Positions 53,364 to 64,000 of a stretch of 64,000 nt of DNA are shown one piece after another (the first letter of the stretch is position 1; every line of letters begins with the position of its first letter). The stretch spans positions 13,601,682 to 13,665,681 of the forward strand of contig CM032816.1 in assembly GCA_019155185.1 (NCBI GenBank), given 5' to 3'. The notes under the pieces were generated by a model. It was not told the DNA's origin. It did no database searches and saw only the letters and a list, made by a program, of their open reading frames with translations. The position numbers were made by a program, and so were the translations under genes. The stretch comes from Beaufortia kweichowensis. Lineage: Eukaryota; Chordata; Actinopteri; Cypriniformes; Gastromyzontidae.

Positions 53364-53612
53364 ATGCATCCTTCTTTCCTTTGGCTGCAAATGATAAAAC
53401 AAATGAATGCTTCACAGGCTCGGCTATCCCGAGACCCCTTCATTGTCCGTGTCCTTCAAAGGATCCAGCTTTCGAATTGGGACGCGGCTGACGTGTATCA
53501 CAGCACCCTTAGCAACATAAACATATATCACAGTGACTCAGAAACTATTTCTCCAGCGGAAGCAAGACTTTACTTCATGAAACTTGCAGTAAGACATATT
53601 TTTAGGCTTTAG
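53364..53612 (+). other. Orphan open segment with splice-like ends
   Basis: An acceptor-like GAATGCTTCACAG is followed by an open segment reading RLSRDPFIVRVLQRIQLSNW and SDSETISPAEARLYFMKL, then a donor-like GCA|GTAAGA. Its composition is protein-like and less AT-rich than its surroundings. I do not recognise it. It could be a lone exon, a piece of an unidentified transposon, or chance. Confidence 0.25.
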
Positions 53613-54499
53613 CTAACTGTTGACAGTTAGTTACTGTAAGTCTCATTGTTAGTTTGTTATTTAAATCATTTGTGTACAAACTGAATTTGTTGTGGCATAG
53701 GCAACTAAATCTAGAACGTGACCAGCTGATGAACTTTAGAGAGCTATTGCAGTAGCTTACATGAAGAAGATTTACAGTAGCTAACTGGCAGTCGTGCTGG
53801 CAGTATGTTACTGTAAAACGGCTGGTAAGGGCAAGGCTAGTGCTTTACCATCATGGCTGAAGGCCGTTGTTAGGTACAATGCACAATCTCTCTTAACTTA
53901 TTGCTTACAGAGGACTGCAAGATTAAAACAAAAATCATTATTTTAAATAATTGTCTTTGAAATTAAATTCATGATTATTATTTTCAATTAACTGAATACA
54001 TTAAATGTTTTAATGTGCTACAAAACAAGCTGAGAAGCATTCATGGGTGATAGTTGTAACAGCAAGCAGGAATCAGGCAGGAAAGTGGATCCAAATGCAA
54101 TTTAGAGTAAAAAAACACTAAAAACAACAAGAGACATGAAACAAGATACCAAAACAAGGAACTGGGACCATACATCCAACCTGGAGACAACAATGACTGA
54201 TAAATGAAATCTAAAACACTACAGCTATAAATACACAGGGGCAAACAAGCTTAACAAGATGACAGGGGGGTTTGGTGAATTAAAACGGGGCCCGGCCGGT
54301 GGAGTGGCAGAGGGCCTGGAGACCAGGGTGGAAGCCAGGGTGACACGGGCAGGGCTGAAAGCAGGTGGTGTTAGGGGCCAGACAAGGAACAGAGTACCAG
54401 GGAGGATTTGGTGGTGTCAAGGAAAAGGGTGAAAGTGGGCACCAGGGAGAAGCAGAGGTAGCCATCTCAGCTGTGACCAGGTGTTAAGAGGACTCTGGG
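53613..54499. other. Unassigned, possible LTR-element leader
   Basis: The part at 54040-54420 (CAAGCAGGAATCAGGCAGGA, then AAAGTGGATCCAAATGCAAT) has the look of sequence next to fish gypsy LTRs, but no gag or pol is attached. The rest is unremarkable. Confidence 0.3.
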
Positions 54500-55880
54500 G
54501 CGGCCATCTTTGGCCATCAAATGGTAAAGGATCTATTAAATGCTGTCTTTGAGATACAATGTATTTTTTCACCAAAAGCTCAAAACACTTCATCACCAAC
54601 AATGTAAGTGCTATTGAGTGAAAATAATTTAGACCTGAAGGTCTGGAAACTACTGTATGATAGATGATTTCCCCAGAGCAGGTACAATACCAGTATTATT
54701 TGATATTCTACAAACATCAGCAAAAACAGATGCTGGCTGAACAGCACTGCTTTGAAACGGTGCCGCATATCTTCTCAGAAGATTTATGGGGTTTACGTTT
54801 CTTAAAAATCTGACTAATCTCTGATTAATTAATGTTAAACCCAGGAGAGGAATTCATTTAGAAAATAATGGCATCGCTGATTGTCTATCTTCAGCTCCTC
54901 ATTTCTTTGCAATACCCGAGATGGGTTACATCTTCCCTTATGCTGTACATTGGTTTTAATCTCCTGCCAAGCATGTCTGGAGTTGCCACATGACAGGGAT
55001 CCCTCTATTTTATCCTTATATGAATATTTATCTATTTTCTTTGGCCCCTTTAATTTGGCTCTGTATATCCCTCAAAGTAACCATAACCATACCATATCCA
55101 TTAATTCTTTCGACACCCAAGGTTTATCATTTGGGTAGATTTTGCAAGTCTTAATCTCAATCTACACAGATATGTATATACTCAGTAACTCTTTTAACCT
55201 GTTCATTGATATCTGCACTACTAAAGACCCACTGGGTGCATTTAAAGCATCTCTACAGAGTCATTATACTATCATTGTCTCACACTTCTCGCTCAAGTAG
55301 CCTCTAGTAGAAGGGTGAAGATGGACAACACTGTGATCAGCTGTTCCCAGTGTCGGAAGGAGCGATGAAGTATATGCATTCTTAACACTTCCATAGCCAT
55401 CGACATATTGATAGTATGTTCTCAAACTTTTCGGAATGTTGTAGCTAATGAAATCACCCAGAATAAACTTGGGAGCTTCAGGAGAAAGTCTCTGAGATAA
55501 ATTGTAAATGGTCTCTTCCGCTTTACTAAAATTGGCCTTAGGATGAATATATGCCATATTAATACAAATTTGAGGAAACTCCCTCGGTAAATAGTACAGT
55601 CAAAGAGAGACACACAACATCTCAATGTCTGATGTGCACAAGCACTCTAACCTTAACTGCTCGACACCATTCCTCTCGAACAAGCAGACATACCCCACCT
55701 TCACGTGATGTCAGGGTTCCGGTCAGCGACGTGAAACCAGCAGGTTCCACTTCGCGAGGCATGACGTTGCTGTCTAGCCACATCTCAGTGATTGTCATGG
55801 TGCAAGTATTCTGGTACTCATGAAGGTAGCGAATGTTACCCAAAAGTTCATCCACTTTTTGCACACAGGGACTGTGCATT
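54500..55880 (-). mobile_element. CR1/Rex1-like LINE, endonuclease and RT start
   Basis: The minus strand reads TMTITEMWLDSNVMPREVEP and REGGVCLLVREEWCRAVKV (endonuclease). It continues with FILGDFISYNIP, GSVKNAYTSSLLPTLGTADH and SVVHLHPSTRGYL, then the linker and RT start (LVMKCFELLVKKYI) near 54590. This gene pattern differs from the L2 copies. Frameshifts and a truncated RT show it is dead. Confidence 0.75.
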
Positions 55881-56049
55881 GATGAAGAGAGTAGTAGGCA
55901 AACAAAGTATATTATTTTTCTTCAGCCTACTGAAGTGGTGACAAAGTCCTCCTCTGCATCCGTGATTGTGCTTTGTGTGGGCATTTGCACCCTTCACGTT
56001 GGTTTTAAGGAAGTTCAGAATCAAGTCAACTGCAGCGGAATACTCAGAG

Positions 56050-56345
56050 GACTTGTGATGGGCGTGACACCTCATTGTTTATTGCTACAAATTGAAAACG
56101 GTCAGATAAATGGGATTTAAACCATTCTAATCCTATTCCATAAATGCCGACATCATTTTCAAGTCTATTCAAAAGTATACTGTGGTCAATAGTATAAAAT
56201 GCGGTGCTAAGATCTAATAGCACAAGTAACAAGATGCAGATCAACAAAGGGCAAAATGGTTTGTAACGCTGATGAGTGCCGTCTCTGTACTGTGATGTGC
56301 TCTAAAACATGACTGAAGAAAAGAGCATAGCTGGAATTAAACTAC
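56050..56345 (-). mobile_element. L2 LINE RT fragment
   Basis: The minus strand reads LLDLSTAFYTIDHSILLNRL and GLEWFKSHLSDRFQFVAI, the RT palm of an L2 LINE. It corresponds to the region at 31.84-32.1 kb in the inverted L2 copy. In the catalytic block the residue before TIDH is Tyr rather than Asp. Confidence 0.85.
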
Positions 56346-57510
56346 ATTTGAGTACTTAGTACTAGGGCATTTTCGGCTGGTTTCTCGGTGGGTGTTTTAC
56401 CAAGTGAACACAGAAGACATGCTAACAGGCTAACGTGATGCTAACCTGAACCCAATGCAAACACAACAGACAACCAACTAACAGTGACAACAATACAACA
56501 TATAGTCATAAAACAATCATCTTTTGAATAATATAACCGCATAATTGCAATGCATGCTGGGAACTTTCACATGTCAAATAGTTTGGACAAACACTCACAA
56601 AAGTTTAGTCAACAAACTAATCTTTAGAAACCTGTTAAGATGCATGTCTGTGTCTCTGTCTTGTCCTTCCAAACATTCTGTGTTTATGTTAACTAATCTT
56701 TAGAAACCTGTTAAGATAGCATGCATTGTTAAATAGTAGTTGTGGTATGACCACTGTGTTATACAGACTCTGTCAATTATATAAGTCCTTCGCAAAGGAC
56801 TGCATGGTAAAAGACATTCTGTGTTTAGTGAAAATTACACCAAAAATTATTGTTCGATATGTTCAATAAATAATCATAAATGGTTTGTACGTTCTTTAAT
56901 TATTTTAAAATCTCAAAGACAGAAAATATATCCCACTCTTAGCTGGTCATATTCCAGTACAAACGCGTCACTGAACTATAAGAGCAAAAAACAAAGCAAT
57001 AAATAAAAAAAATAATTGTTCACTAATTGTAATCACGGTCAAATGTTCAATTAATTGAGATTGAGATATTATGTCATATCGTCCAGCCATACTATTTCAT
57101 CTACTACAGTCTCTTGTCTAATCACAATGCACTGGTCAGCTGTGTAAAAACTGATGTGTTTGAGAATGGAAGAAATGATCGTTTTCATATGACCCCTTTT
57201 ATTTTTTTTAATGTATACTGTTATTTTGTTTATGTTATTGTTCCTGTTAGTTATGTGGTGTATCTATAGTTGTTTTAATGAACGATGTTTGCTGACTGTC
57301 ACCATGATTGAGGTTACAAAACAAATCAGAGAAAACAGAAACACTAAACAATTTTGGTTGTAACAGCACAAAAATGAAAAGGATTAAAGGAGGCCACCAT
57401 TGCCCCACCTGCGGTCATCTTGTAATGTTGTACATTTTGATAATAAAATATATATACATATTATAAAAATACATTTTTTATATTACAAATCAAAGTACAT
57501 AAGTACAGTT
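56346..57510. other. Unassigned spacer
   Basis: AT-rich, with a short direct duplication (ACTAATCTTTAGAAACCTGT at about 56617 and 56693). No gene recognised. Confidence 0.4.
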
Positions 57511-57514
57511 ACAG

Positions 57515-57520
57515 AGAGAC

Positions 57521-57600
<80 letters not shown>
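57515..57600 (+). repeat. (GA)n microsatellite
   Basis: About 85 bases of GA with two CAGA interruptions at the left. Confidence 0.95.
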
Positions 57601-57602
<2 letters not shown>

Positions 57603-58490
57603 GTTGATGGGTTTATTTCACTCATCATTTGGTATGAAGAACACACTGTATTGTTATGTGGTGACCTGGTGGCACCCTGCCATTATATAATGGCAGCATA
57701 ATCTTGATTTTAGTGGTTATATCATGTGTTGTTTCAATTATCAAACAAAAAGGTAACGGCACCTGAATGAGTCAGTTAAACCATTTATAAAAAATAAGTT
57801 AGGACACTCAATATCACTAAAACTACTTCCATCTGTCTATCTAATACGTATTACAAAGTAAACTTCAGAATATGCATAAAGTCAAAAATGGTTGTGTCTC
57901 CTTTAAATAAAATTATATAAACTCATTTGTATGAGTTACATAGCGGCCTGAACACCATACACATTATCTTCAATAAAATGGTTTATACTGCAAGTACATT
58001 GTAAAAAGTTTTTAATATACTTTAAGCTCTAATGTTGTTTGTACAATAAAACAATGATTATTAAACTTTTTTGTGTTTTGATCTTTGTGTTGTTTGATTT
58101 TTTTGGAATGATTGGTTTGTGTTTGGCCTGTTTATCTATATGACAGTGAAACCGCAGGAGAAAAAATCAAGTTCAGAGTCAGACATGAATGTTGTTGTTG
58201 CGGTCTGAACATTAGGGTCACGGACTGTATGAACAGCAAGTTCTTTTAAAGACCCATTACTCAATTACAGAAAAGTGAACTGATTAGGGTTTTTAATGTT
58301 CATTTGAAACAACTTTTTAAATGACATTTTTTAAAAAGGTTGAGTAAACTCAGATGTTTGTAGTCTAGTATAAATAAAAGGATTTAACAAGTATAAGCTC
58401 ATAACACTTACAGAACTTAATAGTTTCTTATGTTAAGTTTACAAAAAAATTGAATAATTTAAGTAGACAAGATAAAACATCTTTAGAGTG
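57601..58490. other. Unassigned spacer
   Basis: AT-rich with no recognised feature. Confidence 0.35.
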
Positions 58491-58493
58491 TAC

Positions 58494-58710
58494 ACAGTAA
58501 AAATGAAACGATCATTTGAGGTTCTTCACCTGCCACACCAGCAGAACGGTTCTTTGAGGAACTTTAAAACTAAATTGAAAGTGTCTAAAGAATGCCCTAG
58601 GTTTGGCAAGAACTACCAAGACTATGATGGTTCCATCAGGAACTCTATTGTAAGAAGAGTTTTAAGGCACATTTTATGGTTCCTTGAGTCCTCACAGGAT
58701 ATTTGAGGCT
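58494..58710 (+). mobile_element. Diverged relative of the palindromic MITE family
   Basis: CAGTAAAAATGAAACGATCA opens a body with CACCTGCCACACCAGCAGAA and TTTGGCAAGAACTACCAAGA, recalling the 41- and 44-kb copies. It is more diverged and its right end is unclear. Confidence 0.55.
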
Positions 58711-59717
58711 TAGGGTAGTGTTGGTTCAAAGGATCTGTTAAATTAAAAATAAAACATTTTGTCATACTCATACCACACTATATCTCATTAAATTATGAGT
58801 ATGGTTTCAGTTATCATTTGGCATGCAGATGAAATGACTCAATGGCTCAGCATTGAGACGTCTGTGTCATTCTGCAATACAAAACGAAAGTTTCTTGATG
58901 ACAGTATTACCATCCTGGCCGCTATAGCGCCAGACCTTTAATGACTGGTCACTTTAGACCACTGATATGACCGAGATGTAAAGCAATCGATCACAGTTTG
59001 TTTGGGTCAACGTCATGTCCACCCTTGTGAAAACCCTTCATCATCATTCGTTCAGGATCTGCATGCAGTCAGACTCTAGCGGTACATGTCTGTTTGGATC
59101 GCGCCTCTCCACATATAAGCCATTCAGCTGATCCAAATCCAGTCCAGTTATGAGAGAGATCCTCTAATATACATGTGACAGGACACACACGTGATGAAAT
59201 GGAAACACTTCATAAAGCTTTCTATCTGCCTAACTTGAAAAATAATACCAGTCATATTCTGTCCTATCAGTAAACACGTGAACATATACTGTATCTTTAC
59301 GGTACAAATAAACCTTTTGAAATAGACTGTGAGTTTAACACGCTTTCTCAAAATCCAGCACAATATATTTATACCTCTCTAAAGTAAGTTATTTCTCCTC
59401 ATGTCATTTGCAGTGCTCCGGACATCATGGAACTACACTAAACATGATGCTCATCCGCCGTTGACTGTAAGACTGCATGAATGAGTTTGACTCGAGGCCC
59501 GAGACTCTCCTAAAACAAAGAGTCTTTCTGTACGGAGTGAAGGGAGAAACCGTACACGCGTGTGTTTGAGACGTGATCTCGTGCTGCTCTCGCCCTTTCA
59601 GCTCTGGTATTAGCCGTACGGCAGCATATCTAAACTAACGTCACCAAATGCATAAAAGACAATCAAATGAAATGACACGCATTAGTCTAATAGACCGCAT
59701 GCATGTGTGAAACTCAC

Positions 59718-59900
59718 CGCAACACAGTCGCTCTCGGTTTCTTCAAATGTGTGCTTTTGTATCCATTAGAAAGAGTCACATGTTGTCTTGAGAGATGTTC
59801 ACTCCACGACTCTGAGTGCAGATCTGAAGCTTCGCTTCAGTCTAAATCTCTTTATCAGTCAAACAGCATAGTTTCTGCTGGGCTAAAGTCCAAGCAGACG
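59718..59900 (-). other. insc: Candidate insc untranslated first exon
   Basis: On the minus strand a consensus donor GTTGCG|GTGAGTTTC occurs at 59717-59718, in a stretch richer in CpG (about 59.46-59.75 kb) than the introns. It could splice to the acceptor at 50406, giving a 9.3-kb first intron. The exon start is not determined. There is no protein evidence, so this rests only on splice signals and position. Confidence 0.3.
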
Positions 59901-61968
59901 CTGAAGCCACGTCTATTTCTGTCTGCCATATGAGCGGCAGGATTGTGCCGTTCAAGACATTCTGTGGTCAAACGTGTAATTTCAGAATGACCGGCTTTGG
60001 TCAAGTGTAATTGTAGACTTCATCAGATCCAGCCCAGCTGCCAACAGCACAAACTCCCTTAAAAACATCTCAAGTCACATAAATAAACGTGGGCCTGGAT
60101 TCCAGATGTGGAATAGAGACTGAGAAGTGAGACGCCAGGAAAAACAGTGAGGAAAGCCAGAAGTAGAGCTGCCATTGTGTCTTTTTTGTATTAAATCTGG
60201 AAAAAACCGAGGGATTTGGGGAGGAGCTGTCTGGCACGGGTTATTTCTAGACGTTTACCATTAAACTTCCAGAGGATCTGATTTCTTCTCAGCTACTCTG
60301 AAGTGAACACAGAGATAGAAAAAAGCCCTATGAAAACAGCAGGCAGCAGATGGAGGAATGCATCATTTCACCGGACCAGCGGCGGCACATTAGACACACT
60401 TACATTATCAAAGAATAATCACATCTATATATTCATTACAGCAGACCGTTGATTCTTCACTCGGTTTATGTTTTATTTTGAAGTGAAACGAGTAAATGAC
60501 AAACAGCTGCTCACTATTAAGGGCACTCTGCTCATTCACTCAGTGCTGAAAAGGAAAAACATATTGCCACAAACTTTCCATGTGAATACCGCAAGAGTTC
60601 AGTCTCCACAGCTGACTTCATCTTAATGGATTGCATGGAGACTGTGGAAAGACGGTAAAGACGGCTAGTGAAAAGGCAGCGCTCTGAAATAATAGCTGTA
60701 ATTTCTGCTTAAATAATGTGTTTAGGGAACAGAAGGCCAACTTGCTGTGTGTTGCCAAAAACCACAAAAACAAAAGTTTATGGCACTCGTAATAGATGAG
60801 AAAACTGTATTCTTAGTCATGTTTGCGTTCAGATGAACACATGAACGCATTCAAAGCTTTTATCCCCACATCACAACCTGAAGAAGATGAATTTAGAGAT
60901 TTATGTTTTTTTCCATCTGCGTGTGCTACGCAGCAGATCTGTCAGTCCAGACAAATGTCTTTCAGTTTGAGTCAGCTTGCGTTCTTTGACGTTCTTGTTG
61001 TTGTCAGTAATGATAACTGGACTCTCTCACCCTTAATGAACCTTGTGTTTGTTACTCTTTAATGTGTGGGTATTTACTCATATCATCTTGACAGGTTTTG
61101 GATTGGATTGAATCAGGATTGGAGACTTAAAGGACAAATGGGTATCTATGCCCTTTTCTACTACTGTCCTCTCATCTTTAGTCTGTTTTGTTTTGTACAT
61201 GTATTCTCAATACAGTCTTAATAGCTCTATTGGTGACCTTCAGCACTTTGACCATGTCAAGATTTTTTTGTTAACTTTAATGGCTTGTCGTCTGACTTGT
61301 AGGCCTACTTGAAATCCAGTGTTGCTAACTTTGACTTCCTGACTGCAGTGAGATTAAATTGGAAGGGAGTTATTGATGAATGATGTGAAATAGTCATTAA
61401 AAACAGTGAGAAAAAGCACAAAGGCTAACATTACTATAGGGGTCTGTTAAACAAATCTATGATTCTCTGCTTTTACCTTTCCTGTCTCTACTGTTTTAAT
61501 CCTGTATTTTCTGCTAATCTGCTTTGGAACTATAGTGTTACAGAAAAAATGAATAGAAAAAAACCCAGAATGGAACTTAAAATCGTTTTTTTAATATATA
61601 TTTGTGTTTTATAGTGATTTAATGATTATTATCTCATCTTTGTATCAGTAAAAGTAAAACTTATCTTTTTGTACTGTATCTTCATGAAACTTCATGACTA
61701 TAAAACAATCATTTTAGATTCTCAGTGGTTTAGATCAGATTATCTCACTTTATATTATTGAAATGTATGTCATTATTTGAACTTCATCAATCTATATAAG
61801 TTACAGCACCTCACAGAACAATTATTTAATTTTATTTTATAAACCATCAACAAAACAATCTTTGTTAGCAGTACAACTCATTTGTTGGGAGAAAATTTTT
61901 TACAGTGCATTGCAATTTGGTGAAGCTGAACATATAGTACATATATAAAAGCAAGCCTGACTCCCATC
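59901..61968. other. Unassigned sequence
   Basis: No gene, RNA gene or repeat family was recognised. If the candidate first exon is real, this includes the insc promoter-side flank. Confidence 0.35.
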
Positions 61969-62213
61969 CATCCATCCATCATCCATTCATCCATCCATCT
62001 ATCTATCTATTCATCCATCCATCTATCCATCCATCCATCTATCCATCTATCCATCCATCCATCATCTATCCTATCCATCCATCCATCCATCCATCCATCC
62101 ATCCATCCATCCATCTATCCATCCATCCATCCATCCATCCATCTATCCATCCATCCATCCATCCATCCATCCATCTATCCATCCATCCATCTATCCATCC
62201 ATCCATCCATCCA
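61969..62213 (+). repeat. (CATC)n microsatellite
   Basis: About 245 bases of CATC with scattered TATC and ATTC variants. Confidence 0.95.
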
Positions 62214-62424
62214 AGTGATGTAAACCAGCTGACAGCAATTAGAACAAACAACTCAACGACTCTTGATTGGAGATGTGTTTCTGTTGTCGGTCAAGGATTT
62301 CATTGCGGAGATGTAAAGTAGGTGTTTGAATTCCAGATAAAAAACAAGACAAATGTGACAGGTGAATAGCACTAACATTAGCTTTCTGTATGTCTTGTAA
62401 CAGGAGCTGGTGGACAGGTGAGTA

Positions 62425-62600
62425 TTGCACATATACTCTGCTTATATATTTTCCTGCTTTTGTTCTGTTATTAGTCAGTCCACATTGATGCTCAAATGTG
62501 TTTGCTTGTGTGTTAGAAGTGATGCTGATTTTCTTAGTATTGTTCATTAAAGTGACCCTTAAGCATTTCCTGATATCGTTCCTGTTCTGTGGCTGTTACT
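62425..62600 (+). repeat. Direct repeat, left copy (possible LTR)
   Basis: CTGCTTATATATTTTCCTGC through CATTAAAGTG and CTGATATCGTTCCTGTTCTG aligns with 63655-63812 (same order, diverged). The 1.05 kb in between contains a Pro/Ser-rich open segment and an L2 tail. This could be an old LTR pair or a plain duplication. Confidence 0.45.
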
Positions 62601-63329
62601 GTCAGCATAAAGGAGGGCCGGCCTCTTAAAGCGAATATTTAAAAAGTATTTATTCCAGCTGTGCGGCTGCTTCTTCTGGAACATTCTCTCGAGGACCACA
62701 CCCAGGAGATTTTACATCTGGCATGCTTTATGAACTATCCAGACTCTGCACGCTGTTCATCTGCCTCTTCCCCTGACAATTTGTGAGGTGGAGGATCATA
62801 TGATAACATCTGCGGCTGCCACGGAACCAGAGCCCACCATGAGACAGTCAAGGAACCCTTGTTCTTTCAGTTCTTCTGTGTCCCCTCGGTCCATCATCCC
62901 TCCTGCTCCACCTGGTGCCTCTGGTCATCTCCATCATGGTGTCTCCCTCAGCCCACTGCTTCTGTTACCTGTTCCTCGCCTACTCCACGTCCTCCACCTC
63001 CACCTTCCCCCTTTCAACTCAAGGACTTTTGTTTTGTTTCTGACTCCATGACTCCCTGCTTCAGCCTGATTCGACTACCAATCTCACAGTGGAATCTTCA
63101 CAGAGGTGTTATGAAACGAGGATCATGTCATTTTGTTTATACGAGGGTACTCAATGTCTGATTTCACGTTGTAAATAAAAAGGAAGAAGCTTTAATAAAT
63201 ATTTTTAACGTCCGTGAATAATTCCAACCACCCTGTGATGATTCTGATTTGACGTCTGATGTAAATTTTTACTCGAGGACACCCCTAATTTTCTGTATAT
63301 TTTCTGTATAATATTTTTTCTGTATTTCT

Positions 63330-63655
63330 ACTATTTTTTTAATTACTACCTAGTTTAACATAAACATAATCTAAATTGTATCACAACTAACACAAATCAA
63401 ACCCAATCTAAATTCACATTAGCTGTAAGCCGGTTTTAACACTAACACAAAAAACCTCAAAACTCAGACCTACACGGCTTCAAACTTTAGTAAATTTAGT
63501 ACACAACTTTAAATCGTTCATTAAATGTTTATTAAATATTAAATGAGCTTTTATATTTTCCTGCTTGTCATTCTGTTTATTCTGTTGTAAAGCTGCTTTG
63601 AAACAGTGCATCATTGTTAAAGCGCTATACAAATAAACTTCAACTTGAACAATCT
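63330..63655 (+). mobile_element. L2 LINE 3' UTR fragment
   Basis: From TTAATTACTACCTAGTTTAA to the tail GTTAAAGCGCTATACAAATA, matching the 3' UTR of the copies at 30 and 38-39 kb. An internal part is deleted. Confidence 0.85.
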
Positions 63656-63812
63656 CTGCTTATATATTCCCTGGTTTTGTTTTGTTCTTGGTCAGTCCTC
63701 ATCGGTGCTCGAGCGCGCTTGCTGGTGTAATGGCAATTTTCGTAGTATTTTTAATTAAAGTGTTTAAAGTTTAAGGAATTCCTGATCTTGATCCTGTTCC
63801 TGGCTGTTTTTT
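63656..63812 (+). repeat. Direct repeat, right copy (possible LTR)
   Basis: CTGCTTATATATTCCCTGGT through TTAATTAAAGTG and CTGATCTTGATCCTGTTCCT. It aligns with the copy at 62425-62600 and starts directly after the L2 tail. Confidence 0.45.
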
Positions 63813-64000
63813 TATTTATCACACCACAAACAGAAGCAAACCCACATAAGAGACACATATAACCCTGGTTTAAAATAAGACTCCCTTTTCTACCAATTAA
63901 AGGTTGATATTATAATACAGACATATTTACAGCACAAATGCCCATGTAGTCTCAGATGTCACGCCCGCTGATCTCTGACTAACATCTGATGCATATGGCA

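Noticed and set aside
60823..61062. 79-codon plus-strand frame
   Set aside because: No motif, no splice-site support and AT-rich surroundings; probably chance.
62066..62251. Trp-Met-Asp-Gly repeat peptide
   Set aside because: It is the CATC microsatellite read on the minus strand.

Overview
The window looks like teleost nuclear DNA, most likely from a carp-like (cyprinid) fish; the cyprinid assignment is an inference. Evidence is one long multi-exon vertebrate gene with GT-AG introns, a fish-type amine receptor gene, and a dense mixture of fish repeat classes: L2 and CR1-like LINEs, DIRS and Ngaro tyrosine-recombinase retrotransposons, Ty3/gypsy, Tc1/mariner, hAT-type MITEs, tRNA-derived SINEs and long microsatellites. 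Nothing prokaryotic is present.

Layout. 0-3 kb: a Ty3/gypsy integrase remnant, then weathered tRNA-like sequences (Glu, Trp, Gly, and a split Asp). 3.2-5.7 kb: a broken, multi-exon, transposase-derived gene on the minus strand. 7.2-9 kb: two correctly phased exons resembling a DUF4806 domain that run straight into a 1.24-kb, 14-bp minisatellite. 9.3-10.2 kb: a possible SMC5-hinge-like fragment. 10.7-17.6 kb: a nested stack, with a Ngaro element (split direct repeats A1-ORFs-B1-A2-B2) inside a Tc1 transposon, which abuts a Ty3/gypsy copy with one LTR. 18.6-19.7 kb: LTR-like sequence. 19.99-21.0 kb: a trace-amine-associated-receptor-like GPCR with one frameshift. 22.8-32.6 kb: a retroelement graveyard in which a near full-length L2 interrupts a DIRS recombinase gene, followed by inverted L2 fragments and oppositely oriented DIRS pieces.

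33.1-50.4 kb: the main host gene, inscuteable (insc), on the minus strand. All twelve coding exons can be placed by hand with consistent splice phases, giving a complete 537-residue protein of ARM-repeat spindle-orientation adaptor type ending in ESFV. A possible untranslated first exon lies near 59.7 kb. Its introns hold a Tc1 copy, DIRS fragments, an L2 3' UTR with an internally expanded AT-rich minisatellite, a hAT MITE with an 8-bp target duplication, and a repeated palindromic MITE family.

50.4-64 kb: mostly unannotated intergenic or 5'-intronic sequence with a SINE, CR1-like and L2 LINE fragments, GA and CATC microsatellites, and a pair of diverged direct repeats near 62.4 and 63.6 kb that may be LTRs.

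Only insc and the receptor are confidently host protein genes. I found no convincing novel multi-gene system; the most unusual observations are structural (nested elements, domain-minisatellite fusion, a tRNA fragment inside an ORF). All identities come from reading the sequence and remembered family features, with no database search.
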